NCBI GenBank assembly: GCA_964642725.1
Contig: CAZXQG010000006.1
Span: 42,918 to 106,917, forward strand
From: JAGVPT01 sp964642725
GTDB lineage: Bacteria > Bacteroidota > Ignavibacteria > UBA10030 > UBA8401
Direction: 5' to 3'
DNA: 64,000 nucleotides
The notes under the pieces were generated by a model that worked only from the letters and a program-made list of their open reading frames with translations, ran no database searches and was not told where the DNA came from. Both the position numbers and the translations under genes were made by a program. Below, piece after piece: positions 33,034-42,613 of this stretch (position 1 is the first letter of the stretch; each line of letters opens with the position of its first letter).

Positions 33034-36000
33034 ATGAATGGCAGGGGAGTTTTCCCTCAGGATAACGATGCTCCGATCCGGAGCGAACTCTTCAGCATCG
33101 AACGCCTCGAGCAGCATGCAGAGAGTCTTGCAGCCGCTCAACGAGTTGTTGTAAAGCCCGCCGCCGGTCGGCCCCTCGCAGTACGGCTGAAAGATAATAG
33201 CCGGGTACTGCTGAAGGCGTATCGCTCCATCGCGAAAGCTATCAGCGAAGAACAAGTGATCATGCCGGCAGCGGAATGGCTCGTCGATAATTTTCATATT
33301 GTGGATGAACAGATTCGCGAAATCAACGACGATTTCCCGCACGGGTATTACCGCCAGCTTCCTAAACTTGAGGGGGGACACCTCGAGGGCTATCCGCGCG
33401 TGTTCGGAATAGCATGGGCCTTCGTCGCCCACACGGACAGCCGATTCGATTTTGAGTCGCTGAATCGGTTCGTTCGCGCCTATCAACGAGTCCAGCCGCT
33501 TACAATCGGAGAACTCTGGGCGGTGGCGATCACACTGCGCATCGTGCTGGTCGAGAACTTGCGCCGCTCGGCCCAGCGCATCATTACAAGCCGTGCAGAG
33601 CGCCAGGAAGCGAACACGGCAGCCGACCGTCTTCTCGGAATCGGCATCCGCGAGGCTGAACCCCCCGATCTTGCACTCCGGCGTTTTAACGGAATATCTT
33701 TGCCGACAGCATTCGCGGCGCAGCTCGTTCAGCGATTGAGAGATCAAGACCCTGCAGTCACACCGGCGCTTCGCTGGCTGGACGAACGTCTGACAGCACA
33801 GGGTACGACATCTGAGAAGATCGTCATCGAAGAGCATCAGTTTCAAGGAGCGATGAGCGTTACCGTGCGCAATGTTATCACAAGCATGCGCCTCATGTCT
33901 TCCGTCGACTGGCCGAAATTCTTCGAGAATGTGAGTCTCGTCGACGCAGCATTGCGTGCGAAGAGTAATTTTGCTGCGATGGATTTTCCGACACGGGATA
34001 GTTACCGGCACGCAATTGAAGAGCTTGCGAGAGGTTCTTCCCATACGGAAATCGAAATCGCCCAGATGGCAGTTCATAATGCGCAGGCAGCGGGAGATAG
34101 TGATCAAGACGGTCCGCTGCATGACCCGGGTTATTATCTTGTTTCGAAAGGGCGTCTGGCATTTGAGAAACAAATCGCGTTTCATGTTCCTCTCCGTTCC
34201 TGGTTTGACCGCGGTGCAGCAGGAACGGGGATGCGGGGCTATCTTATAACGACAGCGTTTGTCGCCGGGCTTATTCTTGTACTTCCGTTGCTCGGTGTTG
34301 CAAAAACCGGGGTGCCTCGATACGATTTTCTTCTCCTCACACTTCTCGCTCTTCTTCCTTTGTCCGATGTCGCCGTTGCGCTCGTGAATCATTGGATTAC
34401 GAATCGGTTTGGACCAAAAGCACTCCCCGGCCTTGAGCTTCGCGAAGGCGTACCGTCGTCCATGCGGACGATGGTTGTCGTCCCCGCTCTCCTGACGGCG
34501 CGCGAGGAGATCGAAGAGCAAATCGAGCGGCTTGAAGTACACTATCTTGCAAACCAGGACGGCGATCTTCGTTTTGTGTTCCTCTCGGATTGGGGCGACT
34601 CTGCTGCGGAACGAGCGGCAGGAGATGATGAACTTCTCGGTATTGCGGCTGAGGGGATCGCTCGTTTGAACAAGCTTCATGCAACGGGTTCGGTCGACGA
34701 ACGGTTTCTCCTTCTTCACCGGCGGCGGTTATGGAACGAGCGGGAAGGAAAGTGGATGGGATGGGAACGCAAGCGGGGCAAATTGCACGAGCTCAATCGT
34801 TTGCTGCGAGGCGCGACAGATACAAGTTTTTTGAAATCTGGCGATCGCTCTTTTCACCTTCCATCTAACGTACCTGATGGTGTTCGATATGTCATTACGC
34901 TGGACGCCGATACGAAACTTCCTCGCAGAGCTGCCCGGCGGCTTGTCGGAAAACTGGCTCACCCTCTCAACCGGCCGAAGATCGACACGCGAACCGGCTG
35001 CGTGGTAGAAGGATATGCCGTACTTCAGCCGCGTGTAACGCCTGCTCTGCCCACAGGGCGTGCAGGTTCTTTTTTTCAGCATATTTTTTCCGGCCCGGGC
35101 GGGATAGACCCGTACGCGTTTGTTGTTTCCGACGTGTATCAAGATCTTTTCGGAGAAGGATCATACAGTGGAAAAGGTATTTATGATGTAGACGTATTCG
35201 AAGCCGCCCTCGAAGGGCGTGTTCCCGAAAACTCTGTCCTAAGTCACGACCTCCTTGAAGGAATTTTTGCCGGATCCGGACTTGTCTCAGACATCGAAGT
35301 TGTTGAGGAATTTCCTTCGCGCTATGATGTCGCGGCAGCCCGGCAGCATCGATGGGCCCGCGGCGATTGGCAGCTTCTTCCGTGGATCTTCGGGCATGGC
35401 CGGGATTCATGCAGCCCGACTCGTCTCCAGAAGATCCCGCTGACAGGCCGATGGAAATTGATGGATAATCTCCGTCGCTCTCTTTCGGCGCCAGCTGCGT
35501 TTCTTGGGTTGTTGGGGGGATGGACGCTTCCTTTTGCTTCTGCAATTGTGTGGAGCGGATTTATCCTCGCCACGATAGCGCTTCCCCCGCTTCTCCCTTT
35601 CTTTGCCGGCATTATTCCGCGGCGGCGTCAAATCTCGAAACGAAGTCACGTGCGCGCGGTCGGCAGAGATCTGTCTCTTGCCCTCTCACAGATTGCATTT
35701 CACGTCTCGCTGCTCGCACACCAGGCGTGGCTGATGACGGATGCGATTGTGCGGACGCTTTTCCGATTATTCATAAGCCATCGTCATATGCTGGAGTGGG
35801 TTACTGCTGCCCAAGCGAAGTTCAGCCTCCCTCTTAATATCCGGGGTTTTTATCGGCGAATGGCAGGGGGTGTTGCTCTTGCATGCACTGCGGCTCTCAT
35901 CGTCGCATTCGCCCCGCACGAGTCCTGGCTGACTGCGGCGCCTTTCATCGTACTGTGGCTTTTTTCACCGCTCGTCGCACAGCGTGCGAGCCGCCAACGG

Positions 36001-39000
36001 GCATATGCCGCTCCCAGGCCGCTCTCCAACGTTAATGCAAAGATCCTTCGTCTGAACGCTCGCCGCACCTGGCGGTTCTTCGAAACTTTTGTTACCGCTG
36101 ATGATCACGCTCTGCCTCCCGACAACTTTCAGGAAGAGCCGAAGCCGGCGGTGGCACATCGGACTTCCCCCACGAATCTTGGTTTGTACCTTTTGTCCAC
36201 GGTTGCCGCCAATGATTTCGGCTGGCTCGGTATCTATGAAACTGCTGAACGATTGGATGCAACCCTCAAAACGATGCATGGACTAGAGCGGTTCCGCGGT
36301 CACTTCTATAATTGGTATGATACTCGCGACCTTCGCCCGCTCGACCCGAAGTACATCTCCTCTGTTGATAGCGGAAATCTTGCAGGGCATTTGATCGCGG
36401 TTGGAAATGCGTGCGGCGAAATGAATAAACGTCCTCTTCTGGAATCCAAGTGGATAACGGGAATTGCCGATGCACTTCTGCTCACCCGTGACTCCGTGCG
36501 CATGCTCGGTATCGATGAACGAATTCAGACGGCGGGTCGAAAACAGTTTGTCGAAAAACTCGATACTATTGCAGCATTGCTCCGCGAATCTCCAGCTGCG
36601 CCCGCTGGCATTGTGAAGAAGCTGGAGGAGCTTTCGTTTCATGCCGACATTCTCGCCGACCTTGCACGGGGTCTGGTCTCTGAGGAGGGGAAAGACGCGA
36701 GTGCAGAATCCGGAGCGGAGGTGTTGTTCTGGACGGAAGCGGTACGAGCATCGATCAAGAGCCGCCAGCGCGATGTTGAACTGTTGAAACCCTGGTCGTC
36801 TTTGGCAGCTGTCGCAAAACTCGACCCGAGTATATTTTCCGAAGACGTCCTGAAAAAATTTGTCAACTCGGTTCCGCCGCTGAACGTCATTCCAGACCGA
36901 TGTGAGGAAGCTGTCGCGATCCTGACATTCCACCGGACGAAGTTACTCCAGGAAGGGAATCAAGGCGTTTCCTCGGCGGCCGGTATGGATGTTTTGATAG
37001 ATTCCTTCAATCATTCGCTCCAAGCAGCCCGGTCCCTGACGAGATCTCTCGCGTCGGTGAAGGATTTGTCTCTGAAGATGTTTAAGGAAATGGAATTTGG
37101 TTTTCTTTTCGACAAGTCCCGAAAACTTCTCTCAATCGGCTATCGCGTTGCCGATGGGTGTCTCGATCTCGGCTGCTACGATCTGCTTGCGTCGGAAGCG
37201 CGGCTGGCGAGTTTTGTCGCCATTGCCAAGGGAGATGTACCGGTACAAAATTGGTTCCATCTTGGTCGATCGCTGACCCCCGTAGACCGAGGTTCGGCGC
37301 TTATTTCATGGTCCGGGTCAATGTTCGAATATTTGATGCCTTCGTTGGTGATGCGCGAGCCGGTTGAAAGTCTGCTTGGCCAGACAAACCGCTTAGTTGT
37401 TCGCCGGCAAATTGAGTATGGCGGCGAGCTCGACGTACCGTGGGGCGTTTCTGAATCTGCGTACAATGTGCGGGATATCGAATTCACTTATCAATACTCA
37501 AACTTCGGAGTTCCCGGACTCGGTCTCAAACGCGGTCTCAGCGAAGATGCCGTTATTGCACCGTACGCAACAGCACTGGCCGCGATGGTCGACCCGAAGG
37601 CAGCCGCAGAAAATTTTGTACGTATAACTGAAGCGGGGGGCTCCGGCAAATTCGGATTTTACGAAGCTCTTGATTACACGCCGACGCGGCTTCCCGTAGG
37701 CGCACGAGTAGCCATTGTTCGCGCGTATATGTCTCACCATGAAGGGATGACATTGGCCGCGATCGACGATGCTCTCAACGACGGCATTCTGCGCAGCCGG
37801 TTTCACGCCGAGCCGATCATTCAGGCAACGGAACTGTTATTGCAGGAACGAACTCCCCGTGATGTTGCTGTCGTCCGGCCGCGTTCCGAGGAAGTAAACG
37901 CCGCCGCTAACGTTCGCGATTTGGTACCGCCGACTCACAAAAAATTCTATTCGCCGCACGAACGTGTTCCGCGCACGCGCATCCTCTCCAACGGCAACTA
38001 CGCAGTTATGATCACCGGGGCAGGTTCGGGCTACAGCCGTTGGCGAGATCTTGCCGTCACCCGCTGGTACGAAGATGTGACATGCGACTCCTGGGGCTCG
38101 CACATTTTTTTGCGCGACGTTCATAACGGGGACGTATGGTCGGCAGGATACCAACCCACTGGTGTCGAGCCCGACAGTTATGAAGTTGAGTTTTCGGAGG
38201 ATCGGGTTGAAATTGCACGGCGGGACGGAACCATCGCAACAACGCTCGAAGTTGCTGTCTCTCCCGAAAGCGATGCCGAGGTACGGCGTGTTTCTCTGTC
38301 TAATCTTGGAAGCCGGGTTCGGGAGATTGAGTTAACTTCGTACGCCGAAGTAGTGTTGACTCAGGCCGCATCAGATTCGTCACAGCCCGCGTTCTCGAAT
38401 CTCTTTGTCCAAACCGAATATGTCCCGGATGTCGGGACTCTTCTTGCGACCCGGCGGCGGCGGTCGCCCGCCGAACCAGAAATATGGGCGGCTCATCATG
38501 CTGTCGTAGAAGGCAAAAACATCGGAGACGTTCAATATGAAACAGACCGGGCCCGTTTTCTCGGCCGAGGGCGTGAGGTTCGCTCGCCGTTCGCCATGGC
38601 GGACGGAAGGCCGCTCTCAAATACGGTCGGGACAGTACTCGACCCTATTTTCAGCCTGCGCTGCCGAGTGAGAATTCTTCCAGGAACGACCGCGCGTGTT
38701 GCATTCTGGACTATGGTTGCTCCGTCGCGCACGGAAGTGCTCGACCTTGCCGATAAGCACCACGATTCAACGGCGTTTGAACGAGCTGTAACTCTCGCAT
38801 GGACTCAGGCGCAAGTTCAGATCCATCACCTCGGCATCACCGCTGAAGAAGCGCATCTCTTCCAGCATCTCGCCAGCCACGTCCTGTATTCAGATTCTGA
38901 GCTCCGGCCCTCGTCCGAAGTTCTCAAACGCAGCCAGAGCGGACAGCCAGCGTTGTGGGCGCATCGTATTTCCGGCGATCTGCCGATCGTTCTCGTGAGG

Positions 39001-41889
39001 ATCGATGAGCCTGAGGGTTTAGATATTGTCAGACAGCTATTGCGCGCACACGAATATTGGCAGATGAAACTTCTCCCCGTTGATCTCGTGATTCTGAACG
39101 AGCAGCCGCAATCGTATACGATGGACCTTCAAAATGTGCTCGAAACACTCCTTCGAACAAACGAATCACAGTTGCGTACGCAGCACGAAGGAATAGTTTC
39201 TCCGGGAAACATCTTCCTCCTTCGCGCGGATTTGGTTTCGCTTGATGTACGGATGCTGCTTCAAAGCGCCGCACGAGCCGTGCTTCTGAGCCGCCGCGGC
39301 AGTCTTTCTGAACAGCTCAAATTTCCTGAAGAGTCCGAGGTTCCCCCTCCGTCGCGCCGAGTCTCATTTCCTCTCAATGCCAAGGATTGGGTCAAAGAAA
39401 AGTTAATTGCCGTTCGGACCGATGATCGGTCAACAAAGTCCGCCGTACCGTCGCAGGCGATGGAGTTTCCTAATGGGTTCGGCGGATTCACGTCCGAGGG
39501 AAACGAATATGTGACGATTCTGAAAAATGGGGAGTGTACACCGGCACCGTGGATCAATGTCGTTGCGAATCAGTCATTCGGCTTCCAAGTGTCAGCCGAA
39601 GGCACAGGCTATACGTGGTCCATGAATAGCCGGGAGAACCAGCTCACAAAAAGGTCGAATGACTCTGTAAGCGACAGGCCTGGCGAAGTAATTTATATTC
39701 GGGACGAACAGAGCGGAGCACTCTGGTCGCCGACGGCTCTCCCGATCAGGGAAGAAACGGGAGAATACCTTGCGTGCCATGGCCAGGGCTACAGCCGATT
39801 TGAACGTTCTTCGCACGGAATCTCTCTCGAATTACTCTCGTACGTTCCTCTTGATGTCTCCATCAAAATTTCTCGGTTGAAAATCAAAAACAAATCCCAT
39901 CGACTTCGCAGACTCTCGGTCACTTCGTATATGGAATGGGTCCTTGCTGCATCGCGTAGTGCATCCGCACCATTCATTTCGACCGAGATCGACCCGGTCA
40001 CTGGAGCGATGTTCGCGGGGAATTCCTGGAGAACAGAATTCCGGAATCGCGTTGCGTTCGCCGACCTCGCCGGACGGCAATCGAGCTGGACGGGCGACCG
40101 GAAAGAATTTCTGGGACGCAATGGCGCGCTCGCATCTCCTGCGGCTCTCGCCGGAGGCGCACCTCTCTCCGATCGTGTCGGTGCTGGACTTGATCCATGT
40201 TGCGCGATGCAGACTCGTATCGACCTCAAACCGGACGAGGAGTCGGAAATCATTATCTTCCTTGGTGAAGCAGGCACAAAAGAAGAAGCTCGTTCTCTGA
40301 TCACGCGTTTTCGAACAATTGACCTGGAAACGGTCTTCCAAACAGTAAAAAAATATTGGAGTGAAACTCTTGGCGCGGTACAGGTGAGGACACCTGATCG
40401 ACCAATGGACATTCTTCTCAATGGCTGGCTTCTGTACCAGACGATAGCATGCCGGGTGTGGGCTCGCTCCGCATTTTACCAGGCCAGCGGTGCGTACGGA
40501 TTCCGGGACCAGCTTCAGGATGTGATGGCGCTTGCGGTGTCGAAACCGGAGCTTACACGTGAACATCTTCTTCGAGCTGCCGGGCGCCAGTTTGCCGAAG
40601 GAGACGTTCAGCATTGGTGGCTGCCTGCGTCCGGCCGGGGAGTTCGCACGAGAATTTCCGATGACCGGGTCTGGTTGTCCTACAGCGTTGCCCATTACGT
40701 TGCGGTCACGAACGATCTTGCGGTCCTCAACGAATCGATCCCTTATCTTGAAGGATCTGTCCTTCGCGTCGGCGAGCACGACTCATTTTTTCAGCCAATG
40801 GTTTCGGGTGAAGAAGCAACGTTATTTGAACACTGCGCTCTTGCCCTCGACAGAAGTCTCTCGTGCGGCAGCCACGGATTGCCGCTGATCGGGACAGGGG
40901 ACTGGAACGATGCCATGAGTATGGTTGGGGAAAAAGGAAAGGGAGAAAGCGTATGGCTTGGCTGGTTTCTTTATGCAACACTGTCACAGTTTGCTCCGCT
41001 TGCAATCGCCCGGGGGGAACATGCGAGGGCTGCGGCATGGGCCGAGCATGCAGTTCGCCTGCGCGAATCACTTCAGCGGAATGGGTGGGATGGAGGCTGG
41101 TTCCTGAGAGGATATTACGATGACGGAACGCCGCTGGGTTCCGCGTCAAGCGATGAATGCCGTATCGATTCAATAGCGCAGTCATGGGGAGTTATTTCGG
41201 GAGCCGCAGATCCATCACGTGCCGCCAGGGCGATGGCGGCAGTAAATGAAAATCTCGTTCGCCGCGACGAAGGGCTGGTGCTGCTCTTTGCTCCACCGTT
41301 TGACCGGACACCTCTTGAACCCGGCTATATCAAAGGATATCCTCCCGGCATCCGCGAAAACGGCGGCCAATATACGCACGCCGCGATCTGGTCGATGATC
41401 GCATTTGCGATGCTCGGAGATGGAGACAAAGCAGCCGAATTGTTCTCAATGTTAAACCCGATAAATCTTTCAAGCTCGCCCGCTGCAGTTGCTCGCTATA
41501 AAGTTGAGCCGTATGTTGTCAGCGCGGACATCTACTCACAGTCTCCTCATGTCGGGCGCGGTGGCTGGACATGGTACACGGGTTCTGCAGGATGGATGTA
41601 CCGTGCGGGCCTCGAGTCGATTCTCGGATTCCGTTTGCAAGGCGCGGTACTTCTTCTTGACCCATGCATACCGAAGACATGGAAAAGTTTTGAAATAACC
41701 TATCGCTTCCGGTCCACACGCTACGAGATTGCAGTCGAAAATCCAGGCGGAGTAAATCGAGGAGTTGTGAGCTGGACACTTGACGGAACGATTCAACCGG
41801 CGCCTGTATTGGGAAGTCCGGCATGTATACCGTTGAAGGATGATGGCGTTGCACATTACGTGCACGTCGTCCTTGGAGTATCAAAATAA
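33034..41889 (+). CDS. Cyclic beta-1,2-glucan synthase (GT84 - cyclisation domain - GH94)
   Basis: A giant membrane enzyme of about 2,951 residues from the ATG at 33034; a GTG at 32983 would add 17 residues and neither has a clear ribosome site. Order of parts: N-terminal helical domain (~10-390, 'APIRSELFSIERLEQHAESL'), membrane spans (~400-455), GT84 glycosyltransferase (~470-820) with 'YVITLDADTKLPR', 'GIYDVDVFEAAL' and the Q-x-x-R-W box in 'ARQHRWARGDWQ' (~768), more spans (~820-990), a glycoamylase-like cyclisation domain (~1010-1610), and two GH94-type sandwiches before the GH94 barrel, whose acid Asp lies in 'GTGDWNDAMSM' (~2623). It builds, closes and trims cyclic beta-1,2-glucan, an osmoprotective or surface polymer. 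A transporter such as NdvA is not in the window. Confidence 0.92.
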   Translation: MNGRGVFPQDNDAPIRSELFSIERLEQHAESLAAAQRVVVKPAAGRPLAVRLKDNSRVLLKAYRSIAKAISEEQVIMPAAEWLVDNFHIVDEQIREINDDFPHGYYRQLPKLEGGHLEGYPRVFGIAWAFVAHTDSRFDFESLNRFVRAYQRVQPLTIGELWAVAITLRIVLVENLRRSAQRIITSRAERQEANTAADRLLGIGIREAEPPDLALRRFNGISLPTAFAAQLVQRLRDQDPAVTPALRWLDERLTAQGTTSEKIVIEEHQFQGAMSVTVRNVITSMRLMSSVDWPKFFENVSLVDAALRAKSNFAAMDFPTRDSYRHAIEELARGSSHTEIEIAQMAVHNAQAAGDSDQDGPLHDPGYYLVSKGRLAFEKQIAFHVPLRSWFDRGAAGTGMRGYLITTAFVAGLILVLPLLGVAKTGVPRYDFLLLTLLALLPLSDVAVALVNHWITNRFGPKALPGLELREGVPSSMRTMVVVPALLTAREEIEEQIERLEVHYLANQDGDLRFVFLSDWGDSAAERAAGDDELLGIAAEGIARLNKLHATGSVDERFLLLHRRRLWNEREGKWMGWERKRGKLHELNRLLRGATDTSFLKSGDRSFHLPSNVPDGVRYVITLDADTKLPRRAARRLVGKLAHPLNRPKIDTRTGCVVEGYAVLQPRVTPALPTGRAGSFFQHIFSGPGGIDPYAFVVSDVYQDLFGEGSYSGKGIYDVDVFEAALEGRVPENSVLSHDLLEGIFAGSGLVSDIEVVEEFPSRYDVAAARQHRWARGDWQLLPWIFGHGRDSCSPTRLQKIPLTGRWKLMDNLRRSLSAPAAFLGLLGGWTLPFASAIVWSGFILATIALPPLLPFFAGIIPRRRQISKRSHVRAVGRDLSLALSQIAFHVSLLAHQAWLMTDAIVRTLFRLFISHRHMLEWVTAAQAKFSLPLNIRGFYRRMAGGVALACTAALIVAFAPHESWLTAAPFIVLWLFSPLVAQRASRQRAYAAPRPLSNVNAKILRLNARRTWRFFETFVTADDHALPPDNFQEEPKPAVAHRTSPTNLGLYLLSTVAANDFGWLGIYETAERLDATLKTMHGLERFRGHFYNWYDTRDLRPLDPKYISSVDSGNLAGHLIAVGNACGEMNKRPLLESKWITGIADALLLTRDSVRMLGIDERIQTAGRKQFVEKLDTIAALLRESPAAPAGIVKKLEELSFHADILADLARGLVSEEGKDASAESGAEVLFWTEAVRASIKSRQRDVELLKPWSSLAAVAKLDPSIFSEDVLKKFVNSVPPLNVIPDRCEEAVAILTFHRTKLLQEGNQGVSSAAGMDVLIDSFNHSLQAARSLTRSLASVKDLSLKMFKEMEFGFLFDKSRKLLSIGYRVADGCLDLGCYDLLASEARLASFVAIAKGDVPVQNWFHLGRSLTPVDRGSALISWSGSMFEYLMPSLVMREPVESLLGQTNRLVVRRQIEYGGELDVPWGVSESAYNVRDIEFTYQYSNFGVPGLGLKRGLSEDAVIAPYATALAAMVDPKAAAENFVRITEAGGSGKFGFYEALDYTPTRLPVGARVAIVRAYMSHHEGMTLAAIDDALNDGILRSRFHAEPIIQATELLLQERTPRDVAVVRPRSEEVNAAANVRDLVPPTHKKFYSPHERVPRTRILSNGNYAVMITGAGSGYSRWRDLAVTRWYEDVTCDSWGSHIFLRDVHNGDVWSAGYQPTGVEPDSYEVEFSEDRVEIARRDGTIATTLEVAVSPESDAEVRRVSLSNLGSRVREIELTSYAEVVLTQAASDSSQPAFSNLFVQTEYVPDVGTLLATRRRRSPAEPEIWAAHHAVVEGKNIGDVQYETDRARFLGRGREVRSPFAMADGRPLSNTVGTVLDPIFSLRCRVRILPGTTARVAFWTMVAPSRTEVLDLADKHHDSTAFERAVTLAWTQAQVQIHHLGITAEEAHLFQHLASHVLYSDSELRPSSEVLKRSQSGQPALWAHRISGDLPIVLVRIDEPEGLDIVRQLLRAHEYWQMKLLPVDLVILNEQPQSYTMDLQNVLETLLRTNESQLRTQHEGIVSPGNIFLLRADLVSLDVRMLLQSAARAVLLSRRGSLSEQLKFPEESEVPPPSRRVSFPLNAKDWVKEKLIAVRTDDRSTKSAVPSQAMEFPNGFGGFTSEGNEYVTILKNGECTPAPWINVVANQSFGFQVSAEGTGYTWSMNSRENQLTKRSNDSVSDRPGEVIYIRDEQSGALWSPTALPIREETGEYLACHGQGYSRFERSSHGISLELLSYVPLDVSIKISRLKIKNKSHRLRRLSVTSYMEWVLAASRSASAPFISTEIDPVTGAMFAGNSWRTEFRNRVAFADLAGRQSSWTGDRKEFLGRNGALASPAALAGGAPLSDRVGAGLDPCCAMQTRIDLKPDEESEIIIFLGEAGTKEEARSLITRFRTIDLETVFQTVKKYWSETLGAVQVRTPDRPMDILLNGWLLYQTIACRVWARSAFYQASGAYGFRDQLQDVMALAVSKPELTREHLLRAAGRQFAEGDVQHWWLPASGRGVRTRISDDRVWLSYSVAHYVAVTNDLAVLNESIPYLEGSVLRVGEHDSFFQPMVSGEEATLFEHCALALDRSLSCGSHGLPLIGTGDWNDAMSMVGEKGKGESVWLGWFLYATLSQFAPLAIARGEHARAAAWAEHAVRLRESLQRNGWDGGWFLRGYYDDGTPLGSASSDECRIDSIAQSWGVISGAADPSRAARAMAAVNENLVRRDEGLVLLFAPPFDRTPLEPGYIKGYPPGIRENGGQYTHAAIWSMIAFAMLGDGDKAAELFSMLNPINLSSSPAAVARYKVEPYVVSADIYSQSPHVGRGGWTWYTGSAGWMYRAGLESILGFRLQGAVLLLDPCIPKTWKSFEITYRFRSTRYEIAVENPGGVNRGVVSWTLDGTIQPAPVLGSPACIPLKDDGVAHYVHVVLGVSK

Positions 41890-41958
41890 TCCTGACATCA
41901 AAAGGACTAATTCCTTAATTATTCTTTAGATCAGTGGCACAAGAAAGGGCTCAACCAA

Positions 41959-42138
41959 ATGAACTCGGAATGGCACAACAAACATCCAATGCCTCCAAGG
42001 CCGACTCTCGAAAAGCAGATTGAGTGGCACCTTGACCATGAAAAGAATTGCGCATGCCGGCCAATTCCGTCGACATTGAAATCGAAAATCCAATCTCATA
42101 GAAAGAATGGTGGAAACCAAACGAAGAGTGCCACCTAA
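41959..42138 (+). CDS. Small CxC protein (59 residues), conserved but uncharacterised
   Basis: A short frame with AAAGGG nine bases before its ATG. The peptide reads 'MNSEWHNKHPMPPRPTLEKQ' and then 'IEWHLDHEKNCACRPIP'. I recognise the pattern W-H-x-K-H-x-M-P-x-x-P-T-x-x-x-x-x-x-W-H-x-x-H-x-x-x-C-x-C-R-x-I-P from many short bacterial and archaeal proteins of unknown role. The ordered His and Cys residues suggest metal binding (inference). It sits alone in a 724-base gap after the glucan synthase. Confidence 0.62.
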   Translation: MNSEWHNKHPMPPRPTLEKQIEWHLDHEKNCACRPIPSTLKSKIQSHRKNGGNQTKSAT

Positions 42139-42344
42139 CCCGTCGCTCCCGCTGGAAAGCGCCGGTTCCGCAAAGGACACTCGATAATGTGAAGGAACCA
42201 GCCCGATATATGTTACTTCTACCACTGCGTAGCAGAAACCGTCGCTGATGGGCGGTTTCAATTCTATTTTGTTTTTACCCGCTCGCGAACTTCCCGGCGA
42301 ATTCAACGTTTTGCCCGGCCTCGGTTCTTACGTTTTGAGGTTTC

Positions 42345-42404
42345 AAAAGAATTAATCCTTTTTTCATCCCTTTGGATGATTCCCACTCTGATAAATCATC
42401 AGTA
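42345..42404 (+). promoter_or_regulatory. Conserved 36-bp dyad element plus GTA box, copy 3
   Basis: AAAAGAATTAAT (42345-42356) and TTTTCATCCCTTTGGATGAT (42361-42380) align without gaps to copies 1 and 2. Here CATCC-CTTT-GGATG is itself a perfect inverted repeat. GTA lies at 42402-42404, the same 21 bases beyond the block, in GTAGTATATTT. The next gene, the nucleotidyltransferase, starts 209 bases later. Confidence 0.6.
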
Positions 42405-42613
42405 GTATATTTCAGGCCATATCCGAGTGCGAACGATTTTTTTTCGATTGAGTGAAAGGTTTTTTACAGATGTCTCGGAGTTATGTTGTTGAGCAAGAGC
42501 TCATTTGGCAAAATTAAATAGATTGGATGATATGCCGTTCTGGAAACTGCTCCGGATGAACCGTCGGTGAGGAGTGCACTCGCTCTGCCAGTTCGAAAAA
42601 ACAAGGAAAGACA
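42405..42613. other. Long leader before the nucleotidyltransferase gene
   Basis: About 210 bases with no convincing gene; the longest ATG frame here is 15 codons. If transcription starts near the GTA box, the gene at 42614 has a long untranslated leader. AAGGAAAGAC before the ATG is its ribosome site. No riboswitch class is recognisable by eye. Confidence 0.4.

Noticed and set aside
32431..34719. 762-codon open frame on the - strand
   Set aside because: It is antisense to the AI-2E transporter and the start of the glucan synthase, both of which have clear homology. The protein is rich in Arg, His and Cys with no recognisable domain, as expected of a shadow frame.
39832..40779. 315-codon open frame on the - strand
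   Set aside because: It is antisense to the GH94 part of the glucan synthase, with shadow-type composition.
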